Below are positions 8,020 through 17,123 of a stretch of DNA of 57,854 nt, piece by piece. The stretch comes from CAVVVS01 sp963751355. Lineage in GTDB: Bacteria > Bacteroidota > Ignavibacteria > Ignavibacteriales > Ignavibacteriaceae. How positions within the stretch are numbered: the stretch's first letter is position 1; each line of letters opens with the position of its first letter. The notes beneath the pieces were generated by a model. That model saw nothing but the letters and a program-made list of their open reading frames with translations. It ran no database searches and was not told where the DNA came from. The stretch is taken from the NCBI GenBank assembly GCA_963751355.1, contig CAVVVS010000054.1, positions 1 to 57,854 on the forward strand, read 5' to 3'. The translations under genes and the position numbers were made by a program.

Positions 8020-8069
8020 CTACGATAACCTTCGTAGATAAATATATACGAAAAGTTTCGTAGTGTCAA
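8020..8069 (-). promoter_or_regulatory. Promoter and paired operators of the blaI-blaR1 operon
   Basis: On the minus strand TTGACA (8069-8064) and TATATT (8046-8041) are separated by exactly 17 bases. A palindrome, TACGAAA-AG-TTTCGTA (8047-8062 on the plus strand), fills the spacer. A second one, CTACGA-N6-TCGTAG (8020-8037), covers the expected start of transcription. Both share the TACGA/TCGTA half-site, so they are probably BlaI-type operators; repression by occlusion of the spacer is inferred. Confidence 0.78.
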
Positions 8070-8313
8070 GAGAAAAAAAATGGGAATTAAAATTGCTTGT
8101 TTCAGTCATTATTTGATGAACGGTAAATATCCGGCGGAGAACGTTATTTTTTCAATTTATTTCCGGTAAAATATGTGATGAGTGAAAGCCGATTAGCGTG
8201 ATTAGAATTGAAGGTGAAATAATAAATAATTACCTTATTGTTAAATAAAAACAATCCTGCTGCCGTTTGCTTCTCATGTCTGTGCTTTGAATTAAAAGTA
8301 AGGGGGCTCCGAT

Positions 8314-11300
8314 ATGTTTACAAGAAGCGCGTTAAACAACAAAGTCATTTACGGGTATTGTATCAGGCTGCCTCTGCTGCTTATTTCTATAGTCTCTATT
8401 TCCGCCTCAGTTCTTTTTGCTCAGGATAGAAAAATAAAGTTTGAACCTATCACCGTAGAACACGGACTTTCGCAAAGCAGCATTTATTCCGTCATTCAGG
8501 ACAGCAAAGGTTTTTTATGGTTCGGCACTCAAGACGGCTTGAACAAATACGACGGATACAATTTTACAGTTTACAAAAGTGATATTGAAGACACCAACAG
8601 TTTAAGTCATAATGTTGTTTTAACTCTCTCTGAAGATACAACCGGAAATGACAGAATGCTCTGGATTGGAACCGAAGCCGGGGGCGTAAACAGTCTGGAT
8701 TTAACAACAAATACAATTAAACATTACACTCACGATCCCTCTGATTCCAGCAGCATAAGCAGCAACTTAGCTGCTTTCATTCACGTTGACAAACACGGTT
8801 CGGTATGGGTTATAACCGATGGCGGTGTACTCCAAAGATTGGATAAAAAGAGCGGGAAGTTTATCAAGTATATTAATAATCCCAAGGATTTTTCATCAAT
8901 AAGTGATAACAGATTAGTAAATGTTAGAGTAAACAATATATTACTTGTTTCTTTTTTTGAAGACAGTGACGGTGATATTTGGATAGGTACGGAAAAGGGA
9001 TTAAACCGTTATATAAGAAAGAGCGACAGTTTTCAACGGTATCTTCATAATCCAAATGATGAGAATAGTATTAGTAACAATATTATAGTTTCAATTAATG
9101 AAACAAAATCGGATCCGGGCGTATTGTGGATTTGTACGTGGGGCGGAGGACTAAATAAATTCGACAAGAAGAAAAATCAATTTATCCACTATCACCATAA
9201 TGCTTTGAATCCGGCAAGTCTGGCGGATGATCGCGTGGGAGTCGTATTTGAAGATAGTTATGGATTTTTGTGGGTGTCGGGATACAGCGGTCTGGATGTT
9301 CTGGATAAAAACACTAATAAATTCAACCATTATCATTATTATACTCTTGAGAGCTCAAGCCCCGCCGGCAATAATTTGCTGCCTATTTACGAAGACGGTA
9401 ATAATGATATCTGGTTTATTTCAGGCAGAGGTGGATTGGAAAGATTCAATCATAAAACAAAAAGATTTACAATTCACCAACACGATCCCGGCAATCCGAA
9501 CAGCCTGGGCTGGAATTTAATCGACTCCTATTGTGTTGACAAAACCGGAGTTTTGTGGCTGGGTACCGACGGAGGCGGTGTAAGTAAATATGTAGCCGAA
9601 AAAAATTATTTTGAACTTTATCGTCACGATCCCGAAAACGCTAACAGTCTTGCAGGTAAAATGGTTCGTGCTGTTCTCGTCGACCGGCACAATGATATAT
9701 GGGTGGGATATGCCGGCTGGGGATTAGACCGGATCAATAGATCAACAGGCAAGTATACTCACTTTAGAGCAAGCCCGAATAATAAAAACAGCTTGAGCAA
9801 TGATAATGTTTGGAGTATTTGTGAGGATCACTCAGGCAATATCTGGATTGCAACCCTATTCGGCGGATTAAATAAACTGACTATCAGAAATAGAGGCATC
9901 CCCGGTAAAGAAAATATTACTATAAAACATTACGTTCACAATTATAACGATCCTAATTCAATAAGCACCAATATTTTAAGAACTGTCATTGAAGATCAAA
10001 AAGGATATTTGTGGATTGGAACGGATAACGAAGGTCTTGAAAGATTTGACCCCAAAACCGAGAGGTTCAAACATTTTACTGCCGGTAATAGAAAGGATAA
10101 AGAAACTACAAGTATCAGCAGCAATATTGTACGAACAATTATTGAATCTAAATTTAATCCCGGGATATTTTGGATTGGAACGGATAAGGGAGTAGACAGG
10201 TTTGATGCGAATAAAGAAATATTTAAAAATTATACCAGGAATACTCAAAATGAAAACAGTATGAGCAACAGCAGGGTACTTTGTCTTTACGAGGATAATT
10301 CAGGCATAATCTGGATTGGAACATACGGCGGCGGGTTAAACCGGTTCGATCCGAAAACCAAAATTTTTACACATTACACTGAAAAAGACGGTCTTCCCAA
10401 CAATGTTGTTTATGCTATTTTGGAAGATGAACTGGGAAATTTATGGCTCAGTACAAACAACGGATTGTCCAAATATACGCAGGGCAAAGAAGGTTCACCT
10501 AAAAGAGCATGGTTCATTAATTATGATGTTCATGACGGACTGCAAAGCAATGAATTTAACGGCGGATCATATTTCAGAAGCAGCAGCGATGAGATGTTTT
10601 TCGGCGGGGTTAACGGATTAAATAGTTTTTTCCCCGATAGTATAAAAGTTAACACTTATCCCCCGGAAGTTGTGATAACCGATTTTAGAATTTCAAATCA
10701 GCCTGTTGAAGTGGGACCCGCCGGTCAATCGCCCTTACAGCATTCGATATCTGAAACAAAGGAAATCTTTCTGTCTTACCAGCAAAACATTATTTCGTTT
10801 GAATTTGTTGCACTGCACTATGTTAATCCTTCCAAGAATAAATATGCTTTTATGCTTGAAGGATTTGAAAAGGAATGGCGGTACACCACGGCGAATAGAA
10901 GGTTTGCTGATTATACAAATTTGAGCCCGGGTAAATATATATTTAAAGTAAAAGCATCGAACAATAATGATGTTTGGAATGAAAAAGGAGCCTCAATAAA
11001 AATAGTTATTAGCCCGCCCTGGTGGAAAACATTCTGGGCATATGCAGGTTTTATATTTATCATCGTAGCCGGATTCGTACTAATTAATAAAACACAGAGA
11101 TCGAGAATCATTAATAAAGAAAGAGAGGAGGCACAGATACGCGAAGCAGAACTTCGCGCACGCGCTGCAGAAGCGGAAGCCCTCGCTTTGAAAGCAGAAA
11201 ATGACCGTAAAACTCATGAACTGGAAGAAGCAAGAAAACTGCAGCTCTCCATGCTGCCCAAAAATATTCCCGTTATACCCAATCTTGATATTGCGGTGTA

Positions 11301-11931
11301 CATGAAAACTGCCAGCGAGGTAGGCGGAGATTATTATGATTTTCATGTCAATAAAGACGGTTCTCTCATTGCAACTGTGGGAGACGCAACGGGACATGGT
11401 TTGAGAGCCGGTACTATGGTGTCGGTTATTAAAGGATTGTTCTGTGCTAATATCTCCGATATGAGTATGAAAGATTTTTTTGAAAAAACCACCGGTACTA
11501 TAAAGCAATTTCATTTGTGGAATATGTACATGGGCTTAACACTCGCTAAAATTAAAGGTAACCATTTAACTCTGGCGGCGGCAGGCATGCCTCCGATTTA
11601 TATTTATAGAGCACAAAAAAGAATCGTTGAAGAAATAAAATTAAAAGGCATGCCGCTTGGTGCATTCGATAATTTCCCTTATACGGAAAAACAAACGGAT
11701 ATTGCCGCCGGAGATACAATTTTTATGTTAAGCGACGGGCTTCCCGAATTGTTTAACGAATCCAAAGACATGTATGAATACAAAAGGACAAAACAAGCAT
11801 TTGAAGAAGTGGCTGAAAAATCACCGGATGAAATTATCGAACATTTAATCTCAGGAATAGAAAAGTGGAGCAATAACGGAGCTCCTAACGATGACATTAC
11901 TTTTTTAATTATAAAAGTGAAAGAAATTTAA
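8314..11931 (+). CDS. Two-component-type propeller sensor fused to a SpoIIE-like PP2C phosphatase
   Basis: 1205 residues; AAGGGGG lies about 8 bases before the ATG. Residues 1-37 form a signal/anchor. About 40-770 are tandem Reg_prop blades (repeated D-x-x-G-x-(I/L)-W-(I/F)-G-T, as in GFLWFGTQDGLNKYD), making two seven-bladed sensor propellers. About 780-905 match the Y_Y_Y domain (FMLEGFEKEWRYT, NLSPGKYIFKVKA). A membrane helix follows (905-925), then a coiled coil (930-975). The C-terminus is a PP2C/SpoIIE serine phosphatase with metal-binding acidic motifs: GGDYYDF, GDATGHG, LSDGLPE and PNDDITFLI. So an extracytoplasmic ligand, probably a saccharide or peptide as in hybrid two-component relatives, would control dephosphorylation of an anti-sigma-antagonist-like protein instead of a histidine kinase output. 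No partner kinase or STAS gene is adjacent. Confidence 0.88.
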   Translation: MFTRSALNNKVIYGYCIRLPLLLISIVSISASVLFAQDRKIKFEPITVEHGLSQSSIYSVIQDSKGFLWFGTQDGLNKYDGYNFTVYKSDIEDTNSLSHNVVLTLSEDTTGNDRMLWIGTEAGGVNSLDLTTNTIKHYTHDPSDSSSISSNLAAFIHVDKHGSVWVITDGGVLQRLDKKSGKFIKYINNPKDFSSISDNRLVNVRVNNILLVSFFEDSDGDIWIGTEKGLNRYIRKSDSFQRYLHNPNDENSISNNIIVSINETKSDPGVLWICTWGGGLNKFDKKKNQFIHYHHNALNPASLADDRVGVVFEDSYGFLWVSGYSGLDVLDKNTNKFNHYHYYTLESSSPAGNNLLPIYEDGNNDIWFISGRGGLERFNHKTKRFTIHQHDPGNPNSLGWNLIDSYCVDKTGVLWLGTDGGGVSKYVAEKNYFELYRHDPENANSLAGKMVRAVLVDRHNDIWVGYAGWGLDRINRSTGKYTHFRASPNNKNSLSNDNVWSICEDHSGNIWIATLFGGLNKLTIRNRGIPGKENITIKHYVHNYNDPNSISTNILRTVIEDQKGYLWIGTDNEGLERFDPKTERFKHFTAGNRKDKETTSISSNIVRTIIESKFNPGIFWIGTDKGVDRFDANKEIFKNYTRNTQNENSMSNSRVLCLYEDNSGIIWIGTYGGGLNRFDPKTKIFTHYTEKDGLPNNVVYAILEDELGNLWLSTNNGLSKYTQGKEGSPKRAWFINYDVHDGLQSNEFNGGSYFRSSSDEMFFGGVNGLNSFFPDSIKVNTYPPEVVITDFRISNQPVEVGPAGQSPLQHSISETKEIFLSYQQNIISFEFVALHYVNPSKNKYAFMLEGFEKEWRYTTANRRFADYTNLSPGKYIFKVKASNNNDVWNEKGASIKIVISPPWWKTFWAYAGFIFIIVAGFVLINKTQRSRIINKEREEAQIREAELRARAAEAEALALKAENDRKTHELEEARKLQLSMLPKNIPVIPNLDIAVYMKTASEVGGDYYDFHVNKDGSLIATVGDATGHGLRAGTMVSVIKGLFCANISDMSMKDFFEKTTGTIKQFHLWNMYMGLTLAKIKGNHLTLAAAGMPPIYIYRAQKRIVEEIKLKGMPLGAFDNFPYTEKQTDIAAGDTIFMLSDGLPELFNESKDMYEYKRTKQAFEEVAEKSPDEIIEHLISGIEKWSNNGAPNDDITFLIIKVKEI

Positions 11932-12140
11932 CTTTTTTTGATATTCTGTCCGAAGTACTCGAGGCTGTTTCAAAAGTTTTGTGTAGAACAAGAGGGATGA
12001 TACTAAATATTATCTCCGAGATTTTTAATACGGAAAAAAGTTAAAACCAAGGGTAGATTTTATCATTCCTGGTGTAACTTTATAAACGTAAGGTTAGTCT
12101 ATATAATTGTTGATAATTAGTTTATTTAAAAGAGATAGAT

Positions 12141-13254
12141 ATGAATTTAAAAGAATATTGAAATTGTCTTTCTATTAAGTATTTTAATAATCTATCCGGT
12201 TAATGCCCAAATAGATATTTGGGGTTCGGATACGACCGCTCCAGCTTGTTCCCATCAAAGTTTTGACTTAGCAATTAACAACTGTGGAATAAGTTTCGGA
12301 AATTCGGAATATTTAAACGGTTTGAGATTTAATACTATCGACTGCGGAATTAAAAAAATTAACGGCATCAATGTTACATTTTGGCAGCCTGAAAAAAGTC
12401 CAGGCTCGGAAGTGAACGGCATAGCTCTCGGACTTGCACCCTACGCAAGCAGGCTGAACGGATTATCTCTCGGCATAGCTGCAGTTGTCGCCGATAATAG
12501 TATTAGGGGATTTAATTTTGGCGGGCTTGCGATAGTTTCCGGCGGCAGTATCTCCGGTATAAATTTTGGCGGGCTTGCTTTAGTCTCTCAGAAAGATATT
12601 AAAGGAATGAATTTCGGGGGACTGGCTCTGGTTTCGCAGGAAGATATCACCGGACTAAATCTAGGAGGATTAGCTTTAGTTTCACAGGAAAATTTAACCG
12701 GATTAAATATCTCCGGACTTGCGGCGGTTTCACAAAAAAATTGCACCGGTATTAATTTAAGCGGTTTAGCCCTGGTTAGCCAGGGAAATCAAACCGGCAT
12801 AAATTTCAGCGGTCTGGCTAATGTTGCACAGGGTGAAATCACCGGAATAAATATAGCCGGATTGGCCATAGTAAGTCAAAAAGATTTTACTGGTATAAAT
12901 ATCAGTTCGCTTGCTCTTGTCTCCGGTGAAGGAAATATTACCGGATTAAACATAACCGGCGGACAATTAAAAAGCGAAAATGATGTTACAGGAATAAACT
13001 TGATAGGGTATAAAATAGAAACTGATAATTTCACCGGGTTAAACGTAACCGCTGCATGGACAGATGTAAATAATTTGCAGGGATTATCTATCTCATTTTT
13101 TAATGAAGTAAAAGAATATCAGCAGGGATTATCAATCGGGATTATAAATTTAGCGAAGGCTCTAAACGGTATCCAAATCGGAGTAATAAATATTGTAAAT
13201 AATAATCCGCCGTGGTTCAGAGTTCTCCCTTTGATAAATGCTCATTTCGATTGA
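12141..13254 (+). CDS. Secreted 16-residue-repeat beta-solenoid protein (frameshift in signal peptide)
   Basis: The main frame is open from about 12,154 to 13,254. It carries at least nine consecutive 16-residue repeats of the form x-I-T-G-(I/L)-N-x-x-G-L-A-x-V-S-Q-x (for example ITGINIAGLAIVSQKD). Such spacing with a conserved Asn and small residues fits a beta-solenoid with an Asn ladder. Upstream of the repeats the frame encodes a hydrophobic IEIVFLLSILIIYPVNAQ, clearly a signal peptide. Its only plausible start, ATG at 12141 (preceded by AGAGAT), is one base out of frame. Removing one A from the run at 12149-12152 gives MNLKNIEIVFLL. Either this is an assembly error or the gene is broken. 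It resembles the LA_2272-type surface repeat proteins; function unknown. Confidence 0.7.
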
Positions 13255-13402
13255 ACTATTGAGAAAACCATAAAAGGAAATATATAATTCAAGTTTTCTC
13301 GTGAGACGGAAATAAAAAAAACATCACAACTTTTTAGGTTTTACGTAAGTCTAATTCAGTACAAATAATTCTAAATAAAAAATTAGTAGAAGAGGTAAGC
13401 TT

Positions 13403-14107
13403 ATGAAAAAGATAATAACAATTACTATAGCACTTTTTGTTTTATTTATCAGCGTAAATTCTTACGCGGATGTTGTAACAAAGAAGTACGATTACAAAGA
13501 CTTTCATTCCGTAAGCGTTAGTTCCGGGATGCATTTGAAAGTTACTCAATCGGATTCATACAGTATATCCGTGAAAGCCGAAGAGAGCGACATTAAAGAT
13601 TTGAGAGTGGAAAAAAGCGGTTCTAAATTAGAATTTTATTTTAAGAGATCCGGCTGGTTTAATTTCGGACATCATCACAGAGTAGAAATTACGGTAACCA
13701 TGCCCGAATTAACCGGGTTGGGTTTGAGCGGTGGATCGGTAGCAAATATTACAATGAATGTATCTTCAAAATCATTTTCGGCAGATCTTTCGGGCGGCTC
13801 TTATATTGAGGGAAATTTAACTTGCGGGAATATAGATTTCGATCTTTCCGGCGGAAGCAAAGTTAATTTGTCCGGCAAAGGTAACAATCTGAAAGTTGAT
13901 GGCTCAGGCGGAAGCATTTTTAGGTTAAAAGATTTTATGGTAGCAAATGTTGATGCCGAATTATCCGGAGGTGCCCAAGCGACTGTAAATATGAACGGCG
14001 CATTAGATGCAGACCAAAGCGGAGGATCGAGAATAATCTATTATGGTAAAATGGATCTGGGTCATACTTCGTTCAGCGGCGGATCCGGAGTTTCTAAAGG
14101 AGATTAA
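13403..14107 (+). CDS. DUF2807 (head GIN) secreted protein
   Basis: 234 residues with a classic signal peptide (MKKIITITIALFVLFISVNS) and AGAGG before the ATG. The body is a DUF2807-type domain: DFHSVSVSSGMHLKVTQSD near the start, and then six or more L/D-S-G-G-S/A turns spaced about 20 residues apart, the pattern of a right-handed beta-helix. These proteins are exported to the periplasm or surface in Bacteroidota; their role is not established and adhesin-like functions are only suggested. It is about 150 bases from the preceding solenoid gene in the same orientation. Confidence 0.8.
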   Translation: MKKIITITIALFVLFISVNSYADVVTKKYDYKDFHSVSVSSGMHLKVTQSDSYSISVKAEESDIKDLRVEKSGSKLEFYFKRSGWFNFGHHHRVEITVTMPELTGLGLSGGSVANITMNVSSKSFSADLSGGSYIEGNLTCGNIDFDLSGGSKVNLSGKGNNLKVDGSGGSIFRLKDFMVANVDAELSGGAQATVNMNGALDADQSGGSRIIYYGKMDLGHTSFSGGSGVSKGD

Positions 14108-14688
14108 AAGCCACAAATTGCAATAGATTTCAAAATTTAAATTTAATGATTGCTAAAATAATTCTTGTACTTTTTGTGGTTGCTGCTAAAGTGTAAAATT
14201 ACTATACTACGGCGGGAACGCAGGGATGAGCTATGTTTTCTCAAAAGGACATTCTCACCAATTTATTTTCTTATTTTATTTGATCCTTCAAACAAAATAA
14301 TATGCTAAAGACTGCGTCCCCGCAGACTTTCTGCTATTTGGCAATAAAACGTGGAAGATATTCAAATAAAGTAAATACAATTGACTGGATGGGAAATCTT
14401 TATTATTGTTAAATTTCTCTCTGCATTTATTGTACCGGAAGCCAAAATTACAACCCATAAAAAATGTCAGGCCCACCTTAAAAGGGATATAAATGTCATT
14501 TTGAAAAAGCGAAGCGACTGAAGAATCTCTCAAATTATAAGCGTTAAAGATTCTTCTCTTCGTTCTGAATGACTCGTCTGAACTTTTTTTTGTGGACTCA
14601 ATTTTATTTTAAGAAACCTTAATGTTGAATTTTATGTCCACATTACATTAAATTGTAAATTACATTAAGTTAAACGGAGTACGGAAAA
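14108..14688. other. Non-coding region containing a long inverted repeat
   Basis: No supported gene in 580 bases. An 81-codon minus-strand frame (14288-14533) is largely made from the inverted repeat at 14494-14574 and low-complexity sequence, so I do not call it. No clear terminator follows the DUF2807 gene. Confidence 0.5.
14494..14574. repeat. REP-like intergenic inverted repeat
   Basis: TGTCATTTTGAA at the left pairs with TTCTGAATGAC at the right. Inside, AAGAATCT pairs with AGATTCTT, and GCGAAGCGAC/TCTTCG further extends the arms around an AT-rich loop. Elements of the TGTCATTCTGAA...AGATTCTTC type recur widely between genes in Bacteroidota/Ignavibacteria and related genomes. Only one copy is present here. 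Confidence 0.65.
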
Positions 14689-15579
14689 ATGACTGTATCA
14701 AAAAAGTTACTTTTGCTCATAGCTATCACAATGTTTACATTGAATATTTATCCTCAAGTATCAAGGGGTATTGTAAAAGAAGGATTGCTGATTCACAGTA
14801 AAATTCTTAATAAAGATGTGAGATACACGGTTTACCTTCCGTTCGACTATAAAACTTCAAGCAGGTATTATCCCGTGGTATATCTACTTCACGGTTATAC
14901 CGATAACGATACCGGCTGGCTGCAATTCGGTGAAGCAAACATGATTGCGGATGAGGCAATAGCCAAACGGGAGATTCCCCCAATGATTTTGGTAATGCCT
15001 GATGCCGGATTAAGCTGGTACATTAACAGTTATAATGATTCTGTAAGATATGAAGATTTCTTCTTCAAGGAATTTATTCCCTATGTTGAACAACAATTCA
15101 GGATACGTGCGGAAAAAAGATACAGAGCCGTTGCCGGTCTTTCGATGGGAGGCTACGGTACACTGGTTTATGCTTTGAAGCATCCCGATATGTTTTCTGC
15201 CTGCGCAGCATTCAGTTCAGGAATTTATACAGATGATGAAATAATAAATATGAATGATAAAAGATGGGAAAAAGTTTTCGGACCTGTTCTCAACGGGAGT
15301 TTAAAAGGGAAGGATAGACTAACAAAACACTTTTATGAGAATGATCCTATTTATCTTATGCAGCATTTAGATCCCAGTAAAATCAGGAGTGTACGTTTTT
15401 ACATCGACTGCGGTGACGATGATTTTTTGTATAAAGGAAACTCAACACTTCACATAATTATGAGAGACTTGAAAATTCCGCACGAATACAGAGTACGGGA
15501 CGGCAGGCATCAATGGAGCTATTGGAGAAGCGGATTACCGGAAGGATTAAAATTTATCGGGTCAAGCTTTCATCAATAA
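14689..15579 (+). CDS. Secreted esterase D/FrmB-like alpha/beta hydrolase
   Basis: 296 residues. The first 23 residues form a signal peptide (LLLLIAITMFTLNIYPQ), so it acts outside the cytoplasm. The esterase-D fold is evident from VYLPFDY, YPVVYLLHGYTDND (oxyanion strand) and AGLSMGGYGT, the G-x-S-x-G nucleophile elbow. A DCGDDD segment supplies the likely catalytic Asp and DGRHQWSYW the catalytic His. Relatives include S-formylglutathione hydrolases and feruloyl or acetyl-xylan esterases. With a signal peptide, a carbohydrate-ester or lipid substrate is more likely than S-formylglutathione. It stands alone, with long flanking spacers. Confidence 0.85.
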   Translation: MTVSKKLLLLIAITMFTLNIYPQVSRGIVKEGLLIHSKILNKDVRYTVYLPFDYKTSSRYYPVVYLLHGYTDNDTGWLQFGEANMIADEAIAKREIPPMILVMPDAGLSWYINSYNDSVRYEDFFFKEFIPYVEQQFRIRAEKRYRAVAGLSMGGYGTLVYALKHPDMFSACAAFSSGIYTDDEIINMNDKRWEKVFGPVLNGSLKGKDRLTKHFYENDPIYLMQHLDPSKIRSVRFYIDCGDDDFLYKGNSTLHIIMRDLKIPHEYRVRDGRHQWSYWRSGLPEGLKFIGSSFHQ

Positions 15580-15905
15580 TTAAGACAATACATTTATTTA
15601 TAAGGATTTCTGCGACACAATATTCTCAATCTTTTTAAATGAAATTATTTCTATTTGTCTGATAAGCACCGCTGACCGGTCAATGAATAAATAAAAGCAA
15701 TAATTTGATACCATTTAAGCATTCATTGATTTTGTTAGTAAAATTATACACATTTAATTGTCCGATTAATGATGTGCAACAAAAGGGGAATATCAAGTTC
15801 ACATTATTGCAAAATATTTACTCTTTGAAAAATAATCTTCCCAATATTTGACTGCATACTCTCAACTAAAAGTTCTTTAGTAATTTCATATTATTTGGAG
15901 ATTTT
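15580..15905. other. Non-coding region, nothing recognised
   Basis: 326 AT-rich bases with no supported gene, terminator or repeat. The promoter of the downstream lipoprotein gene presumably lies here, but I cannot place it. Confidence 0.4.
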
Positions 15906-16625
15906 ATGAATAGAATTATTTTAATAATTCTTTCGGTAATTTTTATTACCGGCTGCGATGAAAACCCTATTCCCGGCGGGGAATATGAATATAGAATTGA
16001 TGAGTTTCAAACCGTCAACCTTTCAACACAGACAAAACTTGAATTAAAAAACACGAACGGTGACATAGTTATAACCGGATCCGATACCGCTAAGAATATT
16101 TATTGTAATATTACGAAAAAAGTAAAAAGCCGCATCAGTGATAGAGATGCGCAGTCCCAGGCAGCACAGATTAATATTTCAACACAACAAAATTATGATA
16201 ACATAAAACTAGACGTTAATAACCCTGTGAACGACGACAGAGAATATCAAGTTAATTTTAACATCATATTGCCGAACGATTTTAATCAAAAAATAACTTT
16301 AGGAAACGGGAATATTTCAATCGATTCACACACAAAATTTTTAACGGTAAGTCTTGGCAACGGAAACGTAAAGACCGATATAGTATTAAAGGATACTTGC
16401 TCCGCTTCAATATCGATCGGTAACGGTACTATGAATTTGATTATTCCTGATAATACCAATGCTATTATAAACGCATCGATTGGTAACGGGAATATCTCCA
16501 ACAATGGGCTAAATTTTCAAAATCAGCAAATTTCCAGCAAACAATTTAGCGGGAAACTCGGAAACGGCGTGGGAAAAATTGTTCTAACTTTAGGTAACGG
16601 GGATATAATCATGCACAAAAAATAA
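15906..16625 (+). CDS. DUF4097-like beta-helix lipoprotein
   Basis: 239 residues. The N-terminus ends in a lipobox (FITGC, Cys about 17), so it is a lipoprotein. The C-terminal half repeats (L/I)-G-N-G-(N/T/D)-(I/V/M) about every 20-25 residues (LGNGNISID, LGNGNVKTD, IGNGTMNLI, IGNGNISNN, LGNGDIIMH), as in DUF4097-type beta-helices. Function is unknown; relatives sit in envelope-stress or adhesin-like contexts. TTTGGAG precedes the ATG. It resembles the DUF2807 neighbour in architecture but not in sequence. Confidence 0.75.
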   Translation: MNRIILIILSVIFITGCDENPIPGGEYEYRIDEFQTVNLSTQTKLELKNTNGDIVITGSDTAKNIYCNITKKVKSRISDRDAQSQAAQINISTQQNYDNIKLDVNNPVNDDREYQVNFNIILPNDFNQKITLGNGNISIDSHTKFLTVSLGNGNVKTDIVLKDTCSASISIGNGTMNLIIPDNTNAIINASIGNGNISNNGLNFQNQQISSKQFSGKLGNGVGKIVLTLGNGDIIMHKK

Positions 16626-17123
16626 ATAATGATTTGCCCTCATTTTTTGGATAATCTGAAATTATTTCATTCAATATTAAACGCAAAGCAGAATTTTCAG
16701 ATTAATCGGAAGAATATTGGCAATAATTTTATTTTTCGTTTGGAGTGCGTTTTTTTGCCGGATTTAACAGGTTTCCATTCATTGCATGGATAAACATCCT
16801 GCTTGTTTTTTCATTTGTCATTTCCCGAAGTCAAATAAATAACTAAAAATTTCGCTTAACTTGAATTAAATCATTTCTTCACATATTACAGTTCACTAAC
16901 TCCATTGCCATATTTTTTTAATAGATTTTTCAAATATAAGCCGTTTCATTTATGTATTTCTACAGAAATTTGAATTTTGTTTGACCCGGTTTTAAGGTGA
17001 CGTGAAAACGGTATAATTATACATTTTATTCAATAAATACCTCCTATTTTATTTGTTTGCCCTTATTTTATTGATTATTTTTACCATTCATAATTTTTCA
17101 ACTTAGGAGATCATTTAGATAAT
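16626..17123. other. Non-coding region upstream of aspS, nothing recognised
   Basis: About 500 AT-rich bases with no gene and no clear terminator. It precedes aspartyl-tRNA synthetase; I looked for a T-box-like leader and saw no supported structure. Confidence 0.4.

Noticed and set aside
14288..14533. 81-codon minus-strand frame (begins MRDSSVASLFQ)
   Set aside because: Its start is built from the inverted repeat at 14494-14574, the composition is not protein-like, and no ribosome binding site is seen.
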